Assembly (NCBI RefSeq): GCF_000517405.1
Contig: NZ_CP006568.1
Span: 2,666,001 to 2,730,000, forward strand
DNA length: 64,000 bases
Source of the DNA: Candidatus Sodalis pierantonius str. SOPE
Lineage (GTDB): Bacteria; Pseudomonadota; Gammaproteobacteria; Enterobacterales; Enterobacteriaceae
Reading direction: 5' to 3'
Shown here: positions 39,148-48,293 of the stretch, piece by piece
How positions within the stretch are numbered: the stretch's first letter is position 1
Layout: each line of letters begins with the position of its first letter
Notes under the pieces: model-generated
Database searches by the model: none
Seen by the model: the letters and a program-made list of their open reading frames with translations, nothing else
Told to the model about the DNA's origin: nothing
Program-made: the position numbers and the translations under genes

Positions 39148-40099
39148 ACCACTCCTTATGATGCAGCGGGTTTGCCAGCGCGCCGACCACATCCGCCAGC
39201 ACGTTCACGGAAATGACCAGCGTTCCCACCACCATCACGCCGGCGGAAATGGCGGCATAGTCCTGCTGGCGGATGGCGTTGATAAGCCAGCGGCCCAGGC
39301 CCGGCCAGCTGAAGACCACCTCGGTGATCATTGCCAGGGTTAGCATGGTGGAAAATTGCAGCCCCAGTTTGGGGATAATCGGCGGCAGCACATTATGCAA
39401 TAGGTGGCGGCGTACGATGGTCCAGCGCGACAACCCGCGCGTGGCGGCGGCGCGAATGTAATTGCGGCCGATGACTTCAACGGTGCTGATGCGCATCAGC
39501 CGCACCACTTCGGTGGTCGGCGCCACCGCCAGCGCGGCGATGGGCAACACCATATGCTTGAGCGCGCTGATGATCATCTCACTGCGGTAAGGGGAGTCCG
39601 ACAGCCAGGCATCCAGCAGCGCGAAGCCGGTAATGCGCTGCACGGGATACAACAGATCGAAGCGACCGGCGACCGGGAACCAGCCCAAATGCAAGGAAAA
39701 ATAGAGCGTCAGCAGTAGCGCCAGCCAGAACACCGGCATTGACAGACCGAGCAGGGCGAAAATGCTGATACTGATATCCTGCCATTTACCGCGCGCCACG
39801 CCGGCGATAATGCCTAGGGGGATGCCCACCAGCAGCGCCAGCAAAAAGGCCAACAGGCACAGCTCCATCGTCGCGGGAAACACCTCGGCTAGTTGCACGC
39901 CAATCGACAGGCCGTTGATGCTGGAGACGCCAAAATTGCCGTGGAGCAGGCTCCAGAAATAATAGCGGTAGGCGTCAACGAGCGCCGCGCAGCCCAAGGG
40001 GGCGCTAGGGGTGTAGTAATTCAGGCAAAAGCCAATCAGGGTCAACAAAAACAGCGTGACCAGCAGCAACACCAGCCGGCGCAGGGTAAAGATTATCAT
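39134..40099 (-). CDS. sapB: Sap transporter permease SapB
   Basis: The other permease of the Sap importer. It starts MIIFTLRRLVLLLVTLFLLT at ATG 40099, overlapping the sapA stop by four bases (ATGA). It has GVSSINGLSIGVQLAEVFPA, the EAA loop IGRNYIRAAATRGLSRWTIV and the conserved end ANPLHHKEWYALR. 321 residues equals E. coli SapB. Intact. Confidence 0.95.
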   Translation of the reverse strand: MIIFTLRRLVLLLVTLFLLTLIGFCLNYYTPSAPLGCAALVDAYRYYFWSLLHGNFGVSSINGLSIGVQLAEVFPATMELCLLAFLLALLVGIPLGIIAGVARGKWQDISISIFALLGLSMPVFWLALLLTLYFSLHLGWFPVAGRFDLLYPVQRITGFALLDAWLSDSPYRSEMIISALKHMVLPIAALAVAPTTEVVRLMRISTVEVIGRNYIRAAATRGLSRWTIVRRHLLHNVLPPIIPKLGLQFSTMLTLAMITEVVFSWPGLGRWLINAIRQQDYAAISAGVMVVGTLVISVNVLADVVGALANPLHHKEWYALR

Positions 40100-41685
40100 G
40101 GCGTCTGTTCCTGTCGTTCATCGCGGTACACGCCGGCGAAAGACGCGTTGCCGAACGGACTGAGCACCAAACCGCGGATGCCGTAGCGATAGGCCTGCAG
40201 ACGCAACGACGAGGCGAGCGGCAGCATCGGCAACTGTTGCGCCAGTATTAGCTGAGCTTCGTGGTAGGCGTCGATGTGGCTGGCGAGCTGCTGAGAAAAC
40301 AACGCCCTGTGCAGCAGCGCGTCAAAGGCCGGATCGCACCAGCGCGCATAGTTGGTTTGCGAACCGATGGCAGCGCAGCTCAATAGCGGACGGAAAAAGC
40401 TGTCAGGATCGTTACTGTCGGTGGACCAGCCCGAAAGCGTCATATCGTGATTCACCGCGGTCAGCCGCGCCTCCTGAAACCGCCCCTCTACCGGGATAAT
40501 GATCAAGCGTATTCCCACCTGCGCCAGATCGGCCTGGATCAATTCGGCCGTTTTTAACGGGCTGGGATTATAGGATTGCGACGCGGTGGGCACCAGCAGA
40601 TTAAGCTGTAACGACGGTTTGCCCAGCTCGCGCAGTAGGGCGCGCGCCTTGGCGGGATTATATTCAGTCACCCGTGCATCATTATCATAGGCCCAGGAAG
40701 CGCGCGGCAGCAGCGACGCCGCGGTTTCAGCGGTACCGTAATAGATCGACTGCATCAGCCGCGGATTGTTGATCGCCAGCGCGATGGTGTGCCGCAGCTG
40801 AACATCGTTCAGCGGTGGCTTGCGCGTATTAAAGGCCAGGTAAGCGATGTTCATCCCGAGGCGCAGCGTCAGCCGCAGGCGAGGATCGTCGCGCAGAATG
40901 GATAACTGGCTGGCGGCGGGATAGGCCAACACATCGCATTCACCGGTCAAAAGCCGCGATAAACGCCCGATCCCGCCGGAGCTTAAGTCGATCACCACCT
41001 GCGCCATTCGCGGCTTTCCGCGCCAGTAATTTTCATGGCGCGTGAGACGGATAAATTGCCCGGAGTGGTATTCATTGAGCATAAACGGCCCGGTCCCGAC
41101 CGGCAGGCGATCCAACTGCTCCTGATGGCCGCTGGCCGTCAGCCTGTCGGCATATTCCGCCGACAGCACTGGCGCATAATGGGTCGCCAGATGCCATAAA
41201 AATGAGGCGTAGGGGCTTTCTAAACGGAACTCCACCGTATCGTTGTCGATACGTTTTACGCTCTGCACCGTTTGCGGGAACTGCAAACTGTCGAAATAGG
41301 GGTAATCACCGCCGTTGACGGCGTGCCAGGGGTGGTGGACGTCGAACATCCGCGCGAAGCTAAACACCACATCGTCGGCGTTGAGCGTGCGGGTTGGGGT
41401 AAACCAGGCGGTGCGCTGGAAGGCGATATTTTTGCGCAAATGGAAACGATAGGTCGCGCCGTTATCCAGGACTTCCCAGCGCTGCGCCAGTTCGGGGATA
41501 AGCCGATAAGTATAGGGATCCACCGCCAGCGGCCGATCGTAAAGCTGCGCGGATAAAGTGTCCACGGTGACGCCGCTCTGCGTCCCGGCAGCGCCGGCAT
41601 CGCGGGCCGTCCCAGCCGTTAGCAGCAGGGCGGCCAACAGCGTGACGGCGGCGCGCGTCAGGCTGTAATCAGATTGTGTCGACAT
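40096..41685 (-). CDS. sapA: Sap periplasmic peptide-binding protein SapA, N-terminal in-frame deletion
   Basis: SapA is a periplasmic solute-binding protein (SBP family 5) that binds cationic peptides. A signal-like N-terminus (LTRAAVTLLAALLLTAGTAR) is followed directly by TQSGVTVDTLSAQLYDRPLA. In the family the mature protein first has about 25-30 residues including FVYCVSGQVNTFNP; this segment, which forms part of lobe I, is missing without loss of frame (junction near 41575-41600). The rest is well kept: WEVLDNGATYRFHLRKNIAF, TGPFMLNEYHSGQF, SWAYDNDARVTEYNPAKAR and FGNASFAGVYRDE. Whether the shortened protein folds is uncertain, so I keep it as CDS with that warning. Confidence 0.82.
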   Translation of the reverse strand: MSTQSDYSLTRAAVTLLAALLLTAGTARDAGAAGTQSGVTVDTLSAQLYDRPLAVDPYTYRLIPELAQRWEVLDNGATYRFHLRKNIAFQRTAWFTPTRTLNADDVVFSFARMFDVHHPWHAVNGGDYPYFDSLQFPQTVQSVKRIDNDTVEFRLESPYASFLWHLATHYAPVLSAEYADRLTASGHQEQLDRLPVGTGPFMLNEYHSGQFIRLTRHENYWRGKPRMAQVVIDLSSGGIGRLSRLLTGECDVLAYPAASQLSILRDDPRLRLTLRLGMNIAYLAFNTRKPPLNDVQLRHTIALAINNPRLMQSIYYGTAETAASLLPRASWAYDNDARVTEYNPAKARALLRELGKPSLQLNLLVPTASQSYNPSPLKTAELIQADLAQVGIRLIIIPVEGRFQEARLTAVNHDMTLSGWSTDSNDPDSFFRPLLSCAAIGSQTNYARWCDPAFDALLHRALFSQQLASHIDAYHEAQLILAQQLPMLPLASSLRLQAYRYGIRGLVLSPFGNASFAGVYRDERQEQTP

Positions 41686-42135
41686 AAACCTCTTTATTTC
41701 TGCCAGTAATGACTTGAGTTTACCTTACTCTGGCCGACCTCCCAATGCCGATACGCAGAAAGGCGCGCGTTTCTCCGCCGACAGGCTTTCTTATCCCCAA
41801 TATTCGCTGTCTTGCTCCCTTTTTGCTGGTCAAAACAGCGGCGGTAGCCCTGAACCGAACGGTAAATTCCTGTTTACGGGTAAATTTTACGAAAGATCTT
41901 CCTTACATTAGATAATAATGTGTATTATTCAAGAATAATAATAATTATCATTTAAATGTGGTTATTGTGACTTCCCTGCGCAAGTCAATGTGGGCATCCC
42001 GATATCGCCAATCAAAAACAGGGAGCCGCAAATACGAGAGTCGATTTCATCTGTGTACTGTCACCGGCAGGGCTCGCCCGCGCCGTCTTATCACGCTTTA
42101 ACAATAATAAATGTCAGACAATTGGAGATTGCTTA
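41686..42135. other. Divergent region sapA / TonB receptor
   Basis: About 450 bases. It holds a Fur-box-like sequence at 41934-41952 inside an AT-rich stretch (41900-41965) that is the likely receptor promoter. No reading frame of note. Confidence 0.5.
41934..41952. promoter_or_regulatory. Fur-box-like site upstream of the TonB receptor
   Basis: AATAATAATAATTATCATT matches the 19-base Fur consensus GATAATGATAATCATTATC at 14 of 19 positions. It is located about 185 bases before the receptor start codon. Confidence 0.6.
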
Positions 42136-44505
42136 ATGACTATGCACCACAGGGGAATTCAGATAGCGCGTCTGAATAAAATCTTGCTTACCGGTATTAT
42201 GGGCGGTAGCGCGTTTGGCGCCGTCACGGCGCAGCCGACGGTGGCCAGCGAGTCGGAAAATAAAGACGATCTCATCCGGGTGGTCGTCAGCAAAATCAAA
42301 AAAGAGGTCGGAACGAAAACCACTCTGAGCGCCAGCGATCTGCAAAAAGAGGGCGGCAATGACTTCGGCACGATCATGCGCTATCAGCCGCTGGTGAGCG
42401 CCACCGGCAAAAGCGGTTTTGACCACGGTGGCTATACCGGCTATAACATTCGCGGTCTGGAGGCTAACCGCGTCTCAATCGATGTGGATGGCGTGGAACT
42501 GCCCAACGCCACCGGTCGAAGCTATGTCAGCCGTGCGGGATCGGGCACGTTCGGGATTGGCCGCGACTATATCGACCCCTATATGTACGGCGGGGTCGGC
42601 ATCGATTCCGGCGTAACCGACGTCACGCGCGCCAATCAGGCCATCGGCGGCGCGGTTTCGTTCCGCCCCAAGAGCGCGGATGACTACCTGTCACCGACAA
42701 AATCCAGCTATTTCGGCTATCAAAGTGATTATGACTCAGCCAACCGCGGCTGGCATAACGGCATCACCGCCGCCGGCGACGACGAATATCTGCGTGGCCT
42801 GATTGCCATCAGCCGCCGGGACGGCCAGGAAACCCGCAATAACAGCGACAGTGTGAAGGTGGCGCCGGCCAACTGGCACTCAAACGCTTTTTTGGCCTCC
42901 GGCAGCTGGCAGCTGGCAGCTGGCAGCTGGCAGCTGGCAGCTGGCAGCTGGCAGATGAATGATAACCATCTGCTTACCGGCACCGTCGATTATTATCACA
43001 AAACCAATCACACCCATTACTCCGCCTGGAACTCAGCCGGCAGCGCCGTCATTGGCACCAATCAGCAAACCAGCCAGACTCGCCGCTGGACCGCCACCCT
43101 GGATGATCCATGGTACCCGGATGTCGCCTGGATTGACACCATCGACACCCAAGTCTTCTACCAAAACACCGAAGCCCACGATTGGACCTATGGACCTTCC
43201 ACAACCGGCACCAGTCTGGTGACAACCTATTCCAATTACGATAGCAAAAGCTTTGGCATCACCAGCAATATGGAAAAGGAGTGGGGCATTCATGACGTCC
43301 GCTGGGGTATCGATGCCCGGCGGTCCGATACCGAGCGCCCGTTCAACCAGTCGCCCAACCAAAGCTCGTTTGACTACATCATGCAGCCGGAAGCCAACAG
43401 TACCAACGAGAATCTCGGCGCTTTCCTGTAAGACACCATGACCTGGGATCTGGCCGGGCATAATTTTTCTGTGGTGCCGGGGGGCCGCGTGGCGTATCAA
43501 CGCACCAAGCCGAAAGACTTGTCCAACCTGGCCAACAGCACCTTGACCGTGGACGAATTGGATACGCTCTATGGTTCGTTTAGCGATACGCAGGTATTGC
43601 CGTCCTTAAGTTTCCTGTATGATATCACGCCGCGGCTGACTACCTACGTCCAGTACAAACGCGGCGCGCAGTTCCCCAATGCGAGTCAGATGTACGGTTC
43701 ATGGAACCTCAGCTCCAGCTATGCGGGCAGCAGCCAGTATGCCCTGATGGGTAATTCCAGCCTAGATACGGAAACCAGCAATAATTTTGAATGGGGCTTG
43801 AAAGGCGAAGCGGTAGAAGGGATCACGTTCAGCACGGCGGCGTTTTACAATACCTACAAAAACTTCATCGACTATACGCGTTATAGCCGGTCCGCCAATC
43901 CTGAGAAGTTCACCAATATTCCCAGTAATATCTATATTGCTTACCAGGCGGAGAACCGTGACAAAGCGTATATCTACGGGGGAGAAGTTAGCGCGCGGTT
44001 CAACTTCGGTATCTGGTATCCGGATGTTAACGGTCTGCGCGCACGTCTGGCGTTTGGTATGGCGGAAGGGGCGGCCAAATCCGATTATATGGGCGACAAG
44101 TATGTTGATCTGGACAGCGTGGCGCCGATGCGGTTGGTGGCTGGGGTGTCTTATGACGATCCTGGCGAGCTGTACGGTGCCGCGTTAACGGCGACCTTCA
44201 ATAAAGAGAAACGGGCCAGCGCCACCAATCGCCAGAGTTATAATAATTCCGGCAGCGCGATTACCGATTCCACGACGGAGTATATGCGCGTGCCGGGCTA
44301 TGGCCTGGTGGATTTAACGGCCTATTATCGCATTACGAAAAACGTCAAGGTGAGCGGCGGGTTATACAATATTACCGATCGAAAATATTGGAATTACCTG
44401 AGCAGCCGCAATATCGAAACGAGCACTAATCAGGACCTCAGCGACCAGGCGCTGGCAACGCAGCCGGGCAGGACGTTCCAGTTAGGGCTGAACGTGGACT
44501 TCTGA
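42136..44505 (+). pseudogene. TonB-dependent haem/haemoglobin-type outer-membrane receptor, nonsense mutation
   Basis: About 790 codons. A signal peptide (LNKILLTGIMGGSAFGAVTA) is followed by a plug domain (GGYTGYNIRGLEANRVSIDV, DGVELPNATGRSYVSRAG) and a beta-barrel ending in the aromatic residue expected for an outer-membrane protein (FQLGLNVDF). The plug and barrel resemble the haemoglobin/transferrin/lactoferrin receptor family (WHNGITAAGDDEYLRGLIAI, SRRDGQETRN). TAA at 43429-43431 (…LGAFL-stop-DTMTWDLAG) interrupts the frame; everything after it is in the same frame, so one change, probably CAA to TAA, is the only stop. A seven-copy heptamer lies at 42901-42949. Neighbours are hmuS and ryhB. 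The exact ligand cannot be given. Confidence 0.85.
42901..42955 (+). repeat. Seven tandem copies of GGCAGCT inside the receptor gene
   Basis: Perfect 7-bp units fill 42901-42949, followed by the partial unit GGCAGA. Translated, the tract gives repeated GSWQLAA. As 7 is not a multiple of 3, a change of one or two units would shift the frame; relative to one unit, the current seven copies keep it. Confidence 0.97.
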
Positions 44506-44740
44506 TGCCCCGGGCGCCAAACCTGTCGGTGTGGGTGTCGGTGGCTGGCGTTTTTCCCGGACGGCATAGAGGTCTACGCGCTTTTTGTGCCCGCTGTAAG
44601 ACCTCTGTGCCTCCAGCACACCAGGCGCTGCCTGAACCTGACGGCCAGGCGTGAGGGATGTCACCGCAACGGCGCCTTTCGGAAGGGGACGTTTATTGTG
44701 ACGGCGTCACGCATGATCTGGGTCCCCCTTACCGTTGGTG

Positions 44741-45770
44741 TTAAGCGGCGCCGGCGTGCGCGCCATCGCCACCGAGTTCGGCAACTTGTTCTCGCCAGTG
44801 GCGTTGCTGGCTTTCACCCTCGGTGCGCTGACCGTTAAACTGGGCAATCTGGGTCCCGTCGACGGCAAAAAGTTCCAGACTGGTCACCAGGCCGTCGCGG
44901 GTGGGTTTACGCGTGACCCAGCTCTCCACGATAGCGTCTTCCCGCAGATGGAGGGTAAAAGTTGGGTTAAAGATATTCAGCCACTCCTCCATCGGCGCCT
45001 GTTTTTGCACCGGGCCGGTAAAGACCTGTATGCAACTGCGATTGCCGACAAAAATCATGATTTCATTACCGGCGGCCTCAAGCCGCGCTAATAGATTACG
45101 CAAGGCATTATTGTCCACTCGATAGGCCAGGTCGCTCGGCACGGCGCGAAAGGCTTGCTGACGCGAGAGGCCATGGCGTTTCAGTAGCCCAAAGAATCGG
45201 TCATGCCTCGCCATTCTTGTTCAATGCGCGCGCTGTCATGAGAAATGGCGTCGGGGGTGTCCGGCAGAGGGCTGAGCTCAAGGGTTGGCGGAGGAGTGAC
45301 GGTGTAACTTTCAATTAAAGCATCCCAAGCCGCCATCGCCGTGGCGGGGGCGGTGTAAATTTTCAGCGCCGAGTCACCCTGTCTATCGAACAGCTGAATA
45401 CTCTGTCGTTCACCCCGTGGCGTTTGTTCTTTCAGCGCGAACGCGCTTTGCCACTGCGCGGGGAAGAGGCGAAAATCCAGCCCGCGCGGATTAAGCACCA
45501 GACCGACATGGGGTTGCAGCTTCACATTCTGATAATGACCGACCTGTTCATGCACCGCGTATTCATTTCGACTGATAGGTTTGGTTTCCCCCACGGCACC
45601 CAGGGCGGGCAGCAGCGTGGCAAAATCCGGCCGCAAAGCGCGGGCATCATGACCTACGTGCTCCAGGGTGAGCTCCGCTTCGCTTATTCCCGCCAGTGCG
45701 GCCAGATCGCGAGCATACTTGTGTGGATGTGGGCCTTTAGGGCCAGATAATGTTGATAGCGATGTTCCAT
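44741..45770 (-). pseudogene. hmuS: Haem degradation/trafficking protein HmuS/HemS, two frameshifts
   Basis: HemS/HmuS binds haem in the cytoplasm and releases iron from it. ATG 45770 begins MEHRYQHYLALKAH, matching the family N-terminus; a first frameshift near 45720 moves KYARDLAALAGISEAELTLE to another frame. The middle is RNEYAVHEQVGHYQN, GLVLNPRGLDFRLFPAQWQS and EWRGMTD. A second shift (one base lost) near 45195 separates the C-terminal half: FFGLLKRHGLSRQQAFRAVP, NEIMIFVGNRSCIQVFTGPV and TRKPTRDGLVTSLELFAVDG. The two internal repeats of the HemS fold are recognisable. It converges on the TonB receptor and has a Fur box in front of it. Confidence 0.88.
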
Positions 45771-45912
45771 GCTTGGTTCCCTAAACTGTGTTGGAGCAAA
45801 TAAGATGAATGACGTCAGGCTCTCTCCCTGCGACTCGCCGGCGTGAGCCCGCCTCGGACAGTCGCGGTGGCGCGCCCGCGGCGCGGGAGTAAACCGTTTA
45901 TTAAAATAGAAT

Positions 45913-45931
45913 GATAACAGTTATCATTATC
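45913..45931. promoter_or_regulatory. Fur box upstream of hmuS
   Basis: GATAACAGTTATCATTATC matches the Fur consensus at 15 of 19 positions, with a perfect right half. It is about 145 bases before the hmuS start on the minus strand. Confidence 0.75.
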
Positions 45932-46410
45932 ACTGAAATGTATCGTAACAGCAATGATTTTACCAAGGCATTACCTGGTGTTTACGTCGCCTCCGCCGGC
46001 GCGGGATGAGGGATTGCCCGGCAGTGGAAGCGCTGCAATGCACGACGCCCTGGCAACGGACGTGTGTACATCACGCCCTGAGGGATGGAATGAGTCTATT
46101 CGCTCAACAGATAAGCGCGCTATCAAGATCTGCGCGAAACCTCTGACGCTAAAAAGAGTGCGGAGGCGAGGGCGAGATTCAAGCCCTATATCGGCGGCAC
46201 GCAGAAAGGCGGGAAGATAAGCGCGGCGCCGGTAAAGGAAAACAGCGTCCACGCAAGCGACGTTAAGCCAGCGCGTGACGGCGCCCCTGACGACAGCGGC
46301 GGGAGGGGGCGGGGCAAGCTGGGCTGTTTGCCAACAACGGAAGCGGAATGTCCCTAGCCTTATTGCGGAAATGAGAAACATTATCAACAAAATGCTTTAC
46401 AAACGCTACT

Positions 46411-46429
46411 GATAACTATTATCATTCTT
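46411..46429. promoter_or_regulatory. Fur box overlapping the ryhB promoter
   Basis: GATAACTATTATCATTCTT matches the Fur consensus at 14 of 19 positions. It overlaps a likely -10 element TATCAT (46420-46425), with TTTACA at 46396-46401 as -35, so Fur binding would block transcription of ryhB. Confidence 0.75.
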
Positions 46430-46431
46430 TT

Positions 46432-46525
46432 GCTCCTGATGATGAGGTTCACCTCAACAGATGGGTACGACATTGCTCACATTGCTTCCAGTATTATTTA
46501 GCCAGCAGGGTGCTGGCTTTTTTTT
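46432..46525 (+). ncRNA. ryhB: Iron-responsive small RNA RyhB
   Basis: RyhB is the Fur-repressed, Hfq-dependent sRNA that turns down iron-using proteins when iron is scarce. The conserved seed core is present: ACGACATTGCTCACATTG, followed by CTTCCAGTATTA, and the terminator AGCCAGCA-GGG-TGCTGGCT with a T-run (46500-46525). This is nearly identical to E. coli RyhB in its 3' two-thirds; the 5' stem region is different in sequence. Length about 94, against 90. A Fur box overlaps the promoter. In E. coli ryhB lies elsewhere (next to yhhY); here it sits in a haem-uptake locus. The exact 5' end is estimated from the -10 box. Confidence 0.92.
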
Positions 46526-46873
46526 GGGGGCAGAGACCGGCCACTGGCGCGCCATGCGTTACCGGGCCGACGGCTTTTCTCCCGCTGCCCTCAGAGGTCA
46601 TCGGTCCATTTTTCCTTTACCCCTGTCGAAGCGCGTCATAACTCCTTCCAACGCCGCACGTTTTCATTCGGCTTGGCCAAGACGGTCGCCGCGCGCTTTT
46701 TGGGGGCTCGGCGAGTGCCGCCGACCGCGGCGGCAGAGCCCTAGCGGCAGCGATCAATAACTCTTGTGCAGCCCAGCGTCAGGTTAACCCGCGGCGGCGG
46801 GCGGTCAGGTCTCTCGCTATTGTACTCATTGCTGCTCGGGTGTGGCGGGTATGGCCAGCAAAGCGGTCTGGAT
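46526..46873. other. Non-coding interval after ryhB
   Basis: About 350 bases without a recognisable gene or structure. The frame at 46461-46760 overlaps ryhB and its terminator and is not credible. Confidence 0.4.
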
Positions 46874-47400
46874 CTAATTAAGGACGGTGAACGGAATCGT
46901 CGGTTCGTCGAGGCGGACGTTATTTTGCCACCGCGCCAACGCCGGCAGGAGATGATAATAAGTGACCAGCGTTGTAAAGGTCTCGTTCAACGATTGCTGT
47001 TGATCAGCGCCGTAATAGCCAAAATAACTCGGCAACAGAAATAACTCGTTAAAAATCGGCTTCCCTTGCGCAAGGACGGTAGACCCTGGATCGCCGTGAT
47101 AGAGCTCGTCCAACCATTGTTGGTAGAGCGAAGACGTATAGCGCGCAAAATAATCGCCGGCTCTTTCGTTCAGCAAAATGTAGTTCTGCACATCTTTATT
47201 GACTATCGCGTGTTCCACCAGGCCGCTTGCCGCCGCTCACAGCTCGTGGAACCGCGGCGGCAAAGAGGGTAAGGGCGCCTCCGCCGGCCAGAAACGGTGT
47301 AAAAAACGGTCCTTTAGCGCCTGTTTTAATGGCTGGATGGCGATCCTCCTTTGCAGCAATTCGGCTAAAGAATAGGGCCTATTGGCCGAGTGATGCGCAG
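46874..47400 (-). pseudogene. Unrecognised gene, nonsense mutant, 5' end lost
   Basis: I do not recognise the family. A minus-strand frame from about 47400 down to the stop at 46874 has one in-frame TGA at 47237-47239. Upstream of it: SLAELLQRRIAIQPLKQALK, then RFLHRFWPAEAPLP. Downstream: NERAGDYFARYTSSLYQQWL, DELYHGDPGSTVLAQGKP, FNELFLLPSYFGYYGADQQQ and TLVTYYHLLPALARWQNNVR. It is rich in Tyr and Leu and looks like a real, mostly helical, soluble protein. The 5' end is missing just before the IS256 remnant at 47457. It might belong to the iron locus (Fur/RyhB neighbourhood), but that is only position. Confidence 0.5.
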
Positions 47401-47456
47401 AAGCAGCGATAACCTCCGCCGCCGTGGCGCCCGTGACGACAGACGCGGTGTGGGAA

Positions 47457-48293
47457 GACCCTATACAGCTGGAGCCGCGCCTCCGGATACACCGCGTTAA
47501 TAGCGTCAGGGAAACCTTTCAGCCCGTCTACGCAGGCGATAAGGATATCGTTCAGGCCGCGGTTTTTCAGCTCTGTCAGCACGTTTAGCCAGAACTTTGC
47601 GCCTTCATTTTCGGCCAGCCACATACCTAGCAACTCTTTCTGGCCTTCGATGTTGATGCCCAGCGCCAGGAACACAGATTTGTTGATGATGCGGCTGTCC
47701 TGCCGGAATTTTAGAACGATACAGTCAAGATAAACAATGGGATAGACTGCATCCAGAGGCCGGTTTTGCCATTCGACAACCTGCTCCATGACCGCATCGG
47801 TGACCTTTGAGACCAGCGCCGGCGAGACATCGGCGTCATACAGCTCTTTGAACGCGGCGGCGATCTCGCGGGTGGTCATCCCTTTGGCGTACAACGATAA
47901 AATCTGGTTATCCATCCCGGTAATCCGGGTCTGGTTCTTCTTCACCAGTTGCGGTTCAAAGGAACCGTCACGATCGCGCGGAGTACGCAGCGCCAGCGGG
48001 CCATCGCCAGTGGTAACGGTTTTTGTGGAATAGCCGTTGCGGGCGTTGGTCCCCGGTTTAGGCTGATTTTTATCGTAGCCGAGGTGATGGGTCATTTCGG
48101 CATTGAGAGCTGCTTCGACGCTGATTTTTTTCAGCAGCCGATCGAAGTGACTGAGATCTTCAGGGGTTTTGAGATTTTTGGCCAGTTCGTTAGCCAGAGC
48201 CTGCAACTGTTTTTCGTCCATAAATTAACCTGTTTTTGATGTTGGATTGAACATATCAAAATCAGGCAAATACACAAATTTCTAAACAGGCTC
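47457..48293 (-). mobile_element. IS256-family element copy A, internally deleted
   Basis: The right end ctaaacaggctc at 48293 and the left end gaccctatac at 47457 correspond to the two imperfect inverted repeats of intact copy C (54120-55434). About 478 bp are missing internally: the left end joins the transposase gene at CAGCTGGAGCC. Both tips are kept with no transposase C-terminus, so it may be mobilisable in trans like a miniature element. No target duplication is visible. Confidence 0.8.
47463..48221 (-). pseudogene. IS256-family transposase, C-terminal half deleted
   Basis: Begins MDEKQLQALANELAKNLKTP at 48221. It is nearly identical to copy C through ARLQL (about 250 residues), then meets the internal IS deletion. 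The kept part has the first DDE aspartate (VYLDCIVLKF…) and the second region (ILIACVDGLKGFPDAI), but not the final glutamate region (TTNAIESLNSVIR). Nonfunctional. Confidence 0.88.

Larger units (their letters stand above)
45771..46431. other. Region between hmuS and ryhB
   Basis: About 660 bases with two Fur-box-like sites (45913-45931 for hmuS, 46411-46429 for ryhB). The 139-codon minus-strand frame at 45971-46390 shows no family resemblance and has a biased composition; I do not call it. Possibly remnants of haem-transport genes, but nothing is recognisable. Confidence 0.45.

Noticed and set aside
42901..42955. CRISPR-like direct repeats
   Set aside because: Units are 7 bp with no spacers and lie within a coding sequence; a simple tandem repeat.
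45971..46390. 139-codon minus-strand frame between hmuS and ryhB
   Set aside because: Arg/Ala/Pro-rich with no motif, and it covers Fur-box flanks; most likely random open frame.
46461..46760. 99-codon plus-strand frame starting inside ryhB
   Set aside because: It runs through the RyhB core and its terminator hairpin; no coding signature.
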